From Brotaphodocola faecis (GTDB lineage Bacteria > Bacillota > Clostridia > Lachnospirales > Lachnospiraceae), in NCBI RefSeq assembly GCF_040096075.1, contig NZ_JBBMFJ010000003.1, positions 113,282 to 177,281 of the forward strand: a DNA stretch of 64,000 bases, read 5' to 3'. This document shows, one piece after another, positions 1-7,501 of the stretch; positions within the stretch are counted from its first letter, which is position 1, and each line of letters starts with the position of its first letter. The notes under the pieces are model-generated. The model searched no databases, had not been told where the DNA came from, and saw nothing but the letters and a program-made list of their open reading frames with translations. A program made the position numbers and the translations under genes.

Positions 1-1
1 A

Positions 2-1324
2 GGAAGTATCGACTGTATCATTGTCAAAGACCTATCCCGGTTTGGACGCAACAGCATTGAGACCGGTTATTTCATCGAGCGGGTGTTTCCGCTCTATCAC
101 ACCCGGTTTATCTCTGTCAGCGACGATTTTGACACCGTCAATTTCAAAGGAGATACCGGAGGGATTGATGTTGCCTTTAAGTATCTTATCAGCGAGTGCT
201 ACAGCCGTGATATGTCCATGAAAACAAAAAGCGCCAAATATGCGAAGATGCGCCGGGGCGAGTACCAGAGCGTTATCTGTCCTTACGGCTACCGCAAAAG
301 CGCAGACGGGCGTATGGAGCCGGACGAAAATGTTGCGGGAAATGTCCGTCTGATATTTGAATGGGCGGCTGAAGGCAATACCGCAGCAGAGATCACCCGC
401 AAGTTGTACGCCCTCCATATTCCCACGCCTGGAGAGTATCGGAGGGATAACGGAAAAGACCATTATAATGTGTCAAGGACACACGGCGTATGGAGCAGTT
501 CAACAGTCCTGCGGATGCTGGAGGATCAGCGGTATATCGGCACCTACATAATCGGCAAACGCAAGGTGCAGGAAATCGGCAGCCGCTGCATGAAGCTCAA
601 AGATGAAAGCGAGTGGTTCAAAATCCCCGACCATCATTCCGCGATTGTCAGCAAGGAATTGTTTGAGCAGGCCAATACTTCTATTAAGCGTTTTTCCCTC
701 CCCAATAAAAAAAGGCGTGACTATCTGCTTCGGGGAAAGGTGTTTTGTGGATGCTGCGATCATGCTATGTCACTCAGAAATGGAGCATGGTTTTATTGCC
801 GTCATTCCGAAGTGTCAGAAAGTTTTCCCTGTCATGGCGTGCGGGTAAAGATGGCTGATCTGGAGCAGGTAGTCTTTGAGACGATCCGGGCGCAGATGTG
901 TCCGGCGTTGGGAATCGACGGCAGTAAAGATAAGCTGGATTTACAGACGGTCCAGCAGGCCGAGCATGAAGATAAGTTGCGGGCTATACAGGACAGCAAA
1001 CGGCAGCTTTATGAACGGTATGCGCTTGGCGAGATCGATCTGGAAACCTACCGGTCACAGAAAGCAGTATATGACGCGGAACTGGTACAGGCCAAGAATG
1101 TCCATGCCGCTATCACAGCGCAGACCAAACAGATACAGAGTGATTATGAGGCGAGGCTGAAACAGCGGGAAATTGTTCAGGAAGTAGGCAGCACCGATGT
1201 CCTGACGCAATCGCTGATAGACCGGCTTATCAACAGGGTATATGTTTTTCCTGGGGATCGGATTGAGATAGAATATGTTACGCAGGACTTTTTAGGAACG
1301 GAGAAATCTGGAAAGGAAGCATGA
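2..1324 (+). CDS. Large serine recombinase, 5' end outside window
   Basis: Site-specific DNA integrase/excisionase of the large serine recombinase family; it would act at attachment sites of an integrated element. The frame is open from the first bases, so the catalytic-serine end lies upstream. The visible part has the resolvase-domain motif DLSRFGRN at about residues 11-18, a Recombinase domain (about 75-190, with the PYGYRK stretch) and a zinc-ribbon with CGCC then two later cysteines (about 240-275), followed by a charged coiled-coil tail. The product ends ...SGKEA. Such genes usually sit at the end of a mobile element, which fits the mobile remnants that follow. Family assignment is firm; whether it is active cannot be judged without the N-terminus. 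Confidence 0.92.
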   Translation, partial: GSIDCIIVKDLSRFGRNSIETGYFIERVFPLYHTRFISVSDDFDTVNFKGDTGGIDVAFKYLISECYSRDMSMKTKSAKYAKMRRGEYQSVICPYGYRKSADGRMEPDENVAGNVRLIFEWAAEGNTAAEITRKLYALHIPTPGEYRRDNGKDHYNVSRTHGVWSSSTVLRMLEDQRYIGTYIIGKRKVQEIGSRCMKLKDESEWFKIPDHHSAIVSKELFEQANTSIKRFSLPNKKRRDYLLRGKVFCGCCDHAMSLRNGAWFYCRHSEVSESFPCHGVRVKMADLEQVVFETIRAQMCPALGIDGSKDKLDLQTVQQAEHEDKLRAIQDSKRQLYERYALGEIDLETYRSQKAVYDAELVQAKNVHAAITAQTKQIQSDYEARLKQREIVQEVGSTDVLTQSLIDRLINRVYVFPGDRIEIEYVTQDFLGTEKSGKEA

Positions 1325-1440
1325 GCCATGAATACCGTATGGAACAGCTACGGGCAGCTATTGCAGCTGCCCGAAAAAACTTCAAAAAAGATGCAAATTT
1401 TTTTGTCGTGGGCTTGACATACGGGTGTCGCAAGGCATGA
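1321..1440 (+). CDS. Short ORF coupled to recombinase stop
   Basis: A 39-codon frame begins at an ATG overlapping the recombinase stop (ATGA), an arrangement typical of translational coupling. The product starts MSHEYRMEQLRAAIAAARK and ends at a TGA where the integrase fragment on the other strand begins. It may be the truncated head of a second recombinase or element gene. No family is recognised with certainty, and it may not be functional. Confidence 0.35.
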   Translation: MSHEYRMEQLRAAIAAARKNFKKDANFFVVGLTYGCRKA

Positions 1441-1631
1441 ATTTTAATACGATGAACACCTGCTAAATTTGACAACTTTTCCAAAGCTCTGGGAAGCGTT
1501 GTTTTACTGGTTGGAGTTCCGTTATAACTTAGTACAAGTGGACAATCGGGAAGAACCTGTTGCTGAACACTTTGCCAAGCATTTAGCTCATTGAGTGTAT
1601 CAAAGGTCTTCTCTGGGTGTTGTCCGGCAAA
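1425..1631 (-). pseudogene. Tyrosine integrase C-terminal fragment
   Basis: The minus-strand reading contains a stretch ending LAGVHRIKIHALRH, which matches the box II H-x-x-R region of phage/ICE tyrosine recombinases (usually followed by T/S). Upstream of it the frame reads TFDTLNELNAWQ and SYNGTPTS, as expected for the central catalytic domain. The frame is stopped just upstream (about 1632) and similarity is lost after the HALRH motif, where it runs into the recombinase. It is a fragment of roughly 70 residues without the active-site tyrosine. The family call is by motif only. Confidence 0.6.
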
Positions 1632-1737
1632 TTAAACGATGCTCCATCCGGCAGATTATTTCGAGCTGATTTGGAGTTCCTACAGAGATGCCCGTCACTT
1701 TAAAAGCAACTGTTTCATCGAATTGTTTTCCTGACAG

Positions 1738-1767
1738 AAAAACTCCCGCAAATTAATTGCGGGAGCC
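1738..1767 (-). terminator. Rho-independent terminator of transposon operon
   Basis: On the minus strand GCTCCCGCAA and TTGCGGGAGT form a stem with a short AT loop followed by a T-run. It lies 4-30 bases past the stop of the ATPase gene, so it should end the transposon operon. Confidence 0.8.
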
Positions 1768-1770
1768 TTC

Positions 1771-2574
1771 TCAACCAAGGGTGCTGTCATTGATTGCCTG
1801 CATCACGATGTCAGCTGTGATCCGGTTGGCTGACTGACTATGTCCGATTACAAGCGAAGCGTTGCAGAGCTTGCTGATCACACGGGCTGTTCCATCAGAA
1901 GCATTCAAGATTGCTTCAATGGCTGCATCATCAAAAACAGGTGCTGTACAGCCTGCCTTTTTCAGTTTCCATTCCATGTAAGCACGGCCTTCTTCTTTTG
2001 AGTAGCCATCAACGTTGTAGTTCATGATGATACGCTGACGGAGCGGTTCATGGATGGAAAGCTGTAGCGTATTATTCAGCTGTGGCAGACCGACCAGAAG
2101 AATCACAGCCCGGTCACGGGAGTCCATCTCAAAGTTGAACAGGATCTTCAGGTCGTTAAGAACAGCATTTTTGATATAGTTCGCTTCATCAATGATGATG
2201 ACCGGAGTCTTCTTTTTATCCAAGGCAAGGCGGTTGATTTCCTCCTGAATGATGTGAAAGTTTTCGGTCTTTCGGTAGGATGACTGCGCGCCCAGGGATG
2301 CGGCGAGATTTCGGTAAAAATCATTCACCGTAACGGTGGAAAGGCTGGTGTAGATCACCTTATACAGGGATGGGTTTAGTCCGGTGTACCAGGAACGGAC
2401 CAGGGTTGTTTTTCCACGACCCGGAGCACCAGTAAGAAGACCGAAACCTTTGGTCTTGGCAAGGTAATCCAGACGAAATTTCGCCTCCTTATACTCGGAA
2501 CCTTCAAAAAGAATCTCTTTGGAGTTCTTTAAAAAAGGATTGAATTCCAGACCATAACGAGCAGTGAGTTCCAT
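1771..2574 (-). CDS. ExeA/TniB-like AAA ATPase of transposon
   Basis: AAA+ ATPase of 267 residues that probably assists the DDE transposase in target choice, as TniB/IstB-type helpers do. Walker A is GAPGRGKTT at about residues 48-56, Walker B is VIIIDEANY at about 125-133, and a sensor-like QLNNTLQLS region follows. The N-terminus (YGLEFNPFLKNSKEILFEG) is typical of the ExeA-like family. Its first codon overlaps the stop of the transposase gene, implying coupled translation. It is intact, and a terminator follows directly. Confidence 0.85.
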   Translation of the reverse strand: MELTARYGLEFNPFLKNSKEILFEGSEYKEAKFRLDYLAKTKGFGLLTGAPGRGKTTLVRSWYTGLNPSLYKVIYTSLSTVTVNDFYRNLAASLGAQSSYRKTENFHIIQEEINRLALDKKKTPVIIIDEANYIKNAVLNDLKILFNFEMDSRDRAVILLVGLPQLNNTLQLSIHEPLRQRIIMNYNVDGYSKEEGRAYMEWKLKKAGCTAPVFDDAAIEAILNASDGTARVISKLCNASLVIGHSQSANRITADIVMQAINDSTLG

Positions 2575-3817
2575 TAGTCTTCACCTCCTGCCAGACGCAC
2601 TTTGTCCCGTTTGACCGAGGCATTGTCGTGCTTGTTGAGAAGGTGGATCGGAGTAAGGGAACCATCAGCTTCTGCAATAAAGATGTCCTTCATATCCGGT
2701 GTATAACGGAGGGTGATGCGCTGCTTTGCAAAGCGGTAATCGACTTCATACTCCACCTGATCGATCACAATGACAGAGTCAGCAGATACCCGGCGCTCGA
2801 TTTCGAGAAGAAACGAGGAATCGATTTGTTCATCTGGGATGCGGCTGATCAGTTCCGGCTCTTGAAAGAAACGTTCCTGTGGGGACATTCCCTTCAATGA
2901 GGAATGTGGGCGCTGGTTATAGCTTCTGACAAAGGTCATGAGGCTCCCTCTGAGTTCTTCCAGTGTATGAAAATCCCTCATATCAAGGGATGCCATCCAT
3001 TGATTCTTTAGGGTGCGGAACCATCTCTCAATCTTGGCTTTCTGTGTAAGGGTATAAGGCCTGCAATAGCTGATCACAGATCCAATCCGGGCAGCCAGAA
3101 GTTCCATCTGTCTGTTCTTATAGGCAGCACCGTTATCAAAGTTGAAAACCTTTGGTTTGCCATACTTGGAAACAGCAGATTTCATAACGGACATAAGATT
3201 TACGAAGGTGTCGTTAAAGAAAACATCCGCAGCAAGGATAAATCGGCTGGCATCATCAATCAGCGCGATCACATAAACACGATGCTTCTTCCCGTCTCCG
3301 GTTTTCAGATAGGGCCCGGCACTGGAATCCCCGCACCATACCTCGTTGATATGTGGGCGTTCATAACGGCGCATATCCTGATTGTTCGTCAGACGTTCCT
3401 GCAGGACGAGCTGGTTGATAAAACGGCATACCGTAGATTCTGAAAGCTGGCCGGAGCGGATGCTGCCGTTATCCTGGAGCTGTTTATAGATCGCAGCCGC
3501 GGACATCCGGGGATAATGATGCTTCAGATAAATGATCTGCTCTTTCAGGTCTTCATCAATCTTCCGGCTTACACCGCAGTCAGACCGTCCGGTGGGAACC
3601 AAAGCATCAAAACCGGATTTTCTGTAAGAAAGGTACCATTTTCCAGAGTCCCCGGAGAATAGTGCCGGATGGAACCGTCCGGTGCCTTGATTCCTTTCGC
3701 TGAAGCAGTACGAAAGTAAGCACTCAGGGATTCATAGTCCTCTTGGGTGCCAGTAATGAGTGGCGCAATCGCTGAATAACGCATCAGAGCGACGGCCTGT
3801 TTCTTTTCCTGTTCCAT
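2574..3817 (-). pseudogene. DDE (rve) transposase, frameshifted
   Basis: Integrase-core transposase split over two frames. The first frame (3569-3817) encodes the N-terminal region starting MEQEKKQAVALMRY and the second (2574-3602) the helix-turn-helix and rve core. The core shows D (WCGDSSAGPYL), D (FNFDNGAAYKNR) and a downstream E (KIERWFRTLKNQW), then a Mu-type C-terminal domain. At 3639-3642 the coding strand reads GGAAAATGG; one extra A would restore the reading LEKWYLSYRKSGF across the junction. There is no classical slippery heptamer, so a disabling deletion or an assembly error is likelier than programmed frameshifting. Confidence 0.8.
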
Positions 3818-3870
3818 AAGTCAGGCCTCCTTAGAGTTTTTCTTTATTGTAAGAAACAATAGAGGCACTG

Positions 3871-4419
3871 TCAGGTAAGGCTATGTGGTATAGGAAAAAA
3901 GCCTGTTGACCCGCCGGTGTATCTGCATGAACTGCGATGAATAATCCGAAAACAGGAAAGGATCAGAGTAGCCAGTGGAGCGAGGCCAATCCTGAGAGAA
4001 CGCAGTTTTTCTCTCCAGCAGAGCCTGTAGTTTCGGAGTATGGATTTGACGTTGTTTTCGTCAATAGATGGATTGGTCTCACAGACCATGCTGACGCTGC
4101 GTCCTTCTTCGTAGTCATTGCAGATCCGTTGCTGGTCGGAAAGAGGTATCTGGGAGAAGGGAACGATGGAGGACAAAAGAAGTGCATGGGTAGTACCGCA
4201 TTCGGAGCATTTCACCCGGCAGACGCGGAGTCGGAGGGTTCCGGAGGGTAGCTTAACAGACCTCCAGTAGTATCCATGAACGGACAAACAGGCCGAATGG
4301 GAACAGGAACAGGTCAGCTGGTGAAGCTGAAGGTCAAAAATAACAGAATCATAAAAAGATTGAGAAATCTGATTGCAATCTGGAACAAAAATGGTTATCA
4401 TAGTGTTGTGAATGTACAC
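3871..4419 (-). pseudogene. DUF6431 transposon accessory protein, C-terminal frameshift
   Basis: Zinc-ribbon accessory protein found with this class of transposon. Cysteine pairs CSC...C (about residues 36-44) and CRVKCSEC (about 68-75) are visible, followed by a helix-turn-helix-like part with the family-like stretch SIDENNVKSILRNYRLCW. Near residue 155 the reading departs from the family. Adding one T in the run at about 3951 would restore a tail reading SDYSSQFMQIH and a stop at 3881-3883. Role in transposition is inferred from context only. Confidence 0.7.
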
Positions 4420-4514
4420 AGGTTTTCCTGTGGATGTGAGCAGTAGCAGGCCAGACTTTTCCAGGGTGCAGTCCTGCTATTTTTTTATGTGACGATCACT
4501 ATGATATCACAAGA

Positions 4515-4576
4515 GGCACAGCATAAAGCAATCCGATGTAAAATCCATCAGAATAATTTATGCTGTGCCCCTTTTT
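4515..4576 (+). terminator. Long-stem hairpin with T-run
   Basis: GGCACAGCATAAA (4515-4527) is perfectly inverted at 4557-4569 and followed by CCTTTTT. It looks like a plus-strand terminator or the right-end structure of the transposon. The loop of about 29 bases is long for a terminator, so its role is uncertain. Confidence 0.5.
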
Positions 4577-4628
4577 AATTTGACTGAAAGTGGTATGGTT
4601 TAGGACCAGATAAAATGCCGGATAACAC

Positions 4629-4814
4629 TTCTGGGAAGGTGATGGTTTTCTGCTTCTCTACAAAAGATTAGATAATGGTGCATTCAGCTGGCCGCGTTCT
4701 CCAGAAGCAGCCCTGAAAATTTCATCAGAGCAGTACGCGATGTTAATGCAAGGTCTGGAAATCATACCGAGGCATCCAATCCGGCCAAACGACAATCCCA
4801 AGAGACTGATGTAG
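4629..4814 (+). pseudogene. IS66 TnpB (Orf2) C-terminal remnant
   Basis: The plus strand reads FWEGDGFLLLYKRLDNG then FSWPRS and QYAMLMQGLEI, ending RLM-stop. This is the conserved C-terminal half of IS66-family Orf2 (TnpB). Upstream of 4629 the expected CGRR-T-D-K region is broken by stops and a frame loss, and no TnpC follows. It is therefore a decayed IS66 fragment. A minus-strand frame over 4743-4931 is only its shadow. Confidence 0.8.
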
Positions 4815-4945
4815 TGTTTGTGCATTATAGAGAAAAAATTCCATCAAAAAAGGGGCATGCGGACGGTGGAATTTACTTTTGAAATTTTCAGGTGGAGCAT
4901 ATTTGTGAAAATAGGATGGAGCAATTCTCACAATTGTGATAAAAT

Positions 4946-5229
4946 TTGAATAGAACTATCTCTGCGTTAGATATAACTCATGAGCTTTGTACAGCATACA
5001 TGGCAGATTATGATCTGAATAGTGATCAAACACAAACCTATGTATATGCTTGTCTTGCAGGAGTGGCAGTGAATAGTTTGTTAAAACAGACAGGAATCAA
5101 ATTTGGTGTAAAATTTGCAAATGGTGTTATAAAAAAGATACCGGGAAAGGTCTTACGAAGATTAAGCAGAAGGTTGATTTCAGATTTATTACGAAATTTG
5201 GTTCAAAAGGAATTGTAAACCTTGACTAG
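4946..5229 (+). pseudogene. EcsC-family protein fragment
   Basis: The reading CTAYMADYDLNSDQTQTYVYACLAG followed by QTGIKFGVKFANGVIKKIPGKVL resembles the middle of EcsC-family proteins. After KVL the frame shifts: the next frame reads IKQKVDFRFITKFGSKG then IVNLD-stop at 5229, which continues the family pattern. Both the N-terminus and the C-terminal glycine-rich part are missing. The fragment ends exactly where the duplicated mazG segment begins, so a recombination joint cut it. EcsC function is poorly defined. Confidence 0.55.
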
Positions 5230-5242
5230 AAGGAGACCAGTT

Positions 5243-5740
5243 ATGAACGAAAATTACAATCCATTAGACAAAGAATTAAACCGGCTGGTACAGGTTATTG
5301 CCCGTCTTCGCGCGGAGGACGGATGCCCCTGGGACCGGGAGCAGACTCATGGTTCCCTGAAAGCAGCCTGTGTGGAGGAGGCCGCGGAGGTGGTTGGAGG
5401 CATCAACATTCTGGAGCAGACGGGAAATGCAGAGAACTTAAAAGAAGAGCTGGGCGACCTGCTTTTGCAGGTGGTCATGCATGCGCAGATTGCAAAGGAA
5501 GAAGGCTTATTTACGCTGGAGGATGTCATGCGTGGAATCACGGATAAAATGATTCGCCGGCACCCGCATGTGTTTGGAACCACAGCGGTTTCCGGCTCGG
5601 ATGAAGTTCTGGTGAACTGGGCTGAAATCAAGAAACAGGAAAAAGAGGGAAAAGAGTGGATGGAAAGCTATCTGCCCGGCGCGTTTGATGAGGCAGAAGA
5701 ACTGATCGGAGCGGCAAGAAAACGAAAAGGGTTTCGGTAA
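5243..5740 (+). CDS. MazG-family nucleotide pyrophosphohydrolase, copy 1
   Basis: Single-domain MazG-type protein of 165 residues that would hydrolyse nucleoside triphosphates to monophosphate and pyrophosphate (house-cleaning). The metal-binding pattern VEEAAEVVGG...EELGDLLLQ is complete. The start ATG follows AAGGAGACCAGTT. It differs from copy 2 at only a few residues (for example N versus D at residue 5 and R versus Q at the C-terminus). Its stop abuts the stop of the opposite-strand flavodoxin-like gene with no gap. The gene itself looks intact, though the surrounding copy is decayed. It is shorter than the two-domain E. coli MazG. Confidence 0.88.
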   Translation: MNENYNPLDKELNRLVQVIARLRAEDGCPWDREQTHGSLKAACVEEAAEVVGGINILEQTGNAENLKEELGDLLLQVVMHAQIAKEEGLFTLEDVMRGITDKMIRRHPHVFGTTAVSGSDEVLVNWAEIKKQEKEGKEWMESYLPGAFDEAEELIGAARKRKGFR

Positions 5741-6457
5741 TTATAATGCTTTTTTGTTTTTCCAGGGCCACCCTGTGTTGTAGCCATGCTCCTGCCAGTA
5801 AGCATCATCGACCGTGCTCATTTTCTTGTGCTTATGCAGAAAACGATAGAGGGTGAACTCGCACCATACTTTCGGCGACGGAGTCAGATGTCTGGCACAG
5901 TGCCGGACATTCCGGGCGGTACGTGTTACCTTATGCTGAATGGATTTCAGGAAAGATTCCGGCAGATCATTCCAGGCGTAATCCCATACGCTTTGGGAAA
6001 TGCAGTGGGTTCTCGCAAACCCCAGGTTTTCTGTACTGTCTTTGATATCGCGGACGGTGGAGCGCATGCCGCCGCCGGCAGCTGTGTTAATGATGACTGC
6101 CTGCTTTTTCATGAAAGAAAGATCAGGGCGGTGAACCATCCAGCGGTATGCAAGATGGTCAAGCAGGGATTTCATCTGTCCAGGGACATGATATACATAA
6201 GTAGGTGCACAGAACAGAATCAGTTCAGACTGTTCCATAGCCTCAAGGATGGGCGCCATGGCGGCAGCACCTCCGCAGGCATGCTCTTTTCCAAGGATGC
6301 AGGCGCGGCATCCGGTACAGATGTGAGGCATGTCATCCGGGAGAAAGAAGGAAAAACAGGTTCCATCTTCCAGGAGTTCTTTGATGAGCATCTGTGCGAT
6401 CTGGTAAGTGCTTGATCTGGTTTTTCGGCCGGAAGCGTAAATTACCGTGATATTCCT
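5741..6457 (-). pseudogene. Flavodoxin-like oxidoreductase, copy 1, start codon lost
   Basis: Homologue of the gene at 17762-18478, with the same length and frame. Where copy 2 has CCTATGAATATC, this copy has CCTAGGAATATC, so the ATG after the AAAGGAG ribosome site is AGG and the first available ATG is 22 codons further in (6391). That would remove the first beta strand and the phosphate loop (IYASGRKTRSS) that binds FMN. The remainder is open, including CTGCRACILGKE and the PTYVYHVPGQMKSLLDH segment. It is probably non-functional. Confidence 0.75.
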
Positions 6458-6635
6458 AGGCAGCTCCTTTAAAAGCAGATATAGATTCCGGGTCAGGGAA
6501 TGCAGTGCCCCGGTACCTGTATTATAATAATCGAATGGCCGTCTGTCGAGAAAAATGTCTGAATTACGGCATTCTTACACTTTTCTAAAGCCTTTTTGCA
6601 GCTGATTGATAAGATGATAAGAAGAAATTTTATAC

Positions 6636-6787
6636 TTGACATTTCTCAGTTCGATTGCTATCATTGCTTTAAACCATTGAAGAGGAAGTTGTACCATATA
6701 AGCAGTCTCACAGAGAGTTTGGGGTGGTGGAATTCGGACAGAGTGTCATGGTAAGTGGGCCTCAGAGGGCAAGGTGAAAGGGAATGG
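6636..6787 (+). promoter_or_regulatory. Orphan promoter and T-box Stem I (truncated leader)
   Basis: A promoter TTGACA (6636-6641) - 17 bases - TATCAT (6659-6664) drives the first half of a T-box leader: TACCAT/ATGGTA and GAGG/CCTC helices, the AGAGAGT bulge motif and the specifier-loop strand AGTGGG, all matching 18650-18775. The antiterminator box and terminator are absent, replaced by unrelated sequence after 6787. It cannot regulate transcription as a T-box but could still bind a tRNA. Confidence 0.7.
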
Positions 6788-6973
6788 TAGGGCGCCGGCA
6801 ACGATTGAGTTTGAGTAAACAAAAATGTTTAGGAAATCCGGCGTTTATGGGGGTTTCCGGCATTTTCAAAAGTCTTTTGATAACAATTTGATAACAGTTG
6901 CATGAAAGCCATTATTCTTGTAATCCAGTGGTTTTAGAGTTGGAGAATGATGGAGTGGTGGCTGTGCAACGGG

Positions 6974-7005
6974 CGTTCAGAGCTATACTCGGTCAGCTCT
7001 GAACG
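6974..7005. repeat. Perfect 11-base inverted repeat
   Basis: CGTTCAGAGCT at 6974-6984 is perfectly inverted at 6995-7005 around a 10-base loop, with no T-run on either side. It lies between the truncated T-box and the XRE fragment. It may be an oriT-type or attachment-site hairpin of the mobilizable remnant. The rest of 6790-7020 shows a weaker hairpin (GGAAATCC/GGGTTTCC near 6831-6860) and no gene. Confidence 0.45.
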
Positions 7006-7022
7006 AATCCACATTATAAACG

Positions 7023-7065
7023 AAGCCCTTAGCTGTGGGTAATAACTCATAGCTAAGGGCTTTTT
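7023..7065 (+). terminator. Terminator hairpin
   Basis: AAGCCCTTAGCT (7023-7034) and AGCTAAGGGCTT (7051-7062) form a perfect stem followed by TTTT on the plus strand. It lies just past the stop of the minus-strand XRE gene, so it may insulate both directions. Confidence 0.7.
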
Positions 7066-7072
7066 GTCGTCT

Positions 7073-7501
7073 TTATTTATCGGATTTGAGCATTTTGACC
7101 AGTGCGTCGCTGAGATCCTGAGACGGAACCTTCGCCCAGATCTGTGTGGTATCGAACTCTGGATAGTGATAACGCCAGGTATCGTATTCATCTTTGCTGA
7201 TTTCACCGGAAGATAGCTTGTCTGCCTGTTCTTTCCATGTATACAGCAGTTTCAGCAGTTCGTGAGCTTCTTTTCCTTTGGAAGTATCGACTTTCAGACA
7301 GATTTCCTCATCTGCTTTGCTGACAGTCAGATCGTACAGATCTTCAAGGGTAAATAAAGTGTGCATCAGACCAACATAGCTGTCAATATCAGGCACATCG
7401 AGGGCATGAGGGGAAACATCCAGTGCCTGTGCCAATGCTGCGGTAAGTTCTGCTTTGGGTTTCCGTGTTCCAGTTTCATATTGTGCTAGGCAGACATTCA
7501 T
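7073..7501 (-). pseudogene. XRE-family regulator, N-terminally truncated
   Basis: The product contains the end of an XRE helix-turn-helix domain (CLAQYETGTRKPKAELTAALAQALDVSPHAL) and a C-terminal acidic region ending ...LVKMLKSDK. The first helices (normally about 30 residues) are missing, because at about 7495 the reading meets the relaxase gene head-on. The initial codons MNV derive from the joint. Such regulators often flank mobilization modules. The truncated protein would lack the recognition fold and is probably dead. Confidence 0.7.

Larger units (their letters stand above)
1640..4600. mobile_element. DDE transposase / ExeA ATPase / DUF6431 transposon
   Basis: Three minus-strand genes form one unit: a DUF6431 zinc-ribbon protein, an rve-type DDE transposase and an ExeA/TniB-like AAA ATPase whose start overlaps the transposase stop. 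This gene trio recurs as an insertion element in gut Clostridia (family knowledge). I could not define terminal inverted repeats or a target duplication, so both ends are approximate. Two of the three genes have a one-base deletion in an A-run, so this copy looks inactive unless those are sequencing errors. Confidence 0.6.
5230..6787. repeat. Direct repeat copy 1 (mazG / flavodoxin / T-box half)
   Basis: About 1.55 kb repeated in the same orientation at 17251-18775, estimated by eye at about 95% identical. It starts at the ribosome site AAGGAGA before mazG and stops inside the T-box leader at GGGCAAGGTGAAA. This copy has decayed: lost start codon in the flavodoxin-like gene, truncated leader, and an insertion of about 30 bases upstream of the leader promoter. 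The other copy connects to the intact operon, so this one is the displaced or imported copy. Confidence 0.9.

Noticed and set aside
3631..3650. Programmed -1 frameshift in the transposase
   Set aside because: GGAAAATGG is not a canonical slippery heptamer and a similar A-run loss occurs in the neighbouring gene, so decay or sequencing error is likelier.
4743..4931. Minus-strand frame of 62 codons
   Set aside because: It overlaps the IS66 TnpB remnant, which reads better on the plus strand.
5786..6415. Plus-strand frame of 209 codons across the flavodoxin-like gene (also at 17807-18436)
   Set aside because: Shadow of the opposite-strand gene; it is open in both copies only because they are duplicates, and has no ribosome site.
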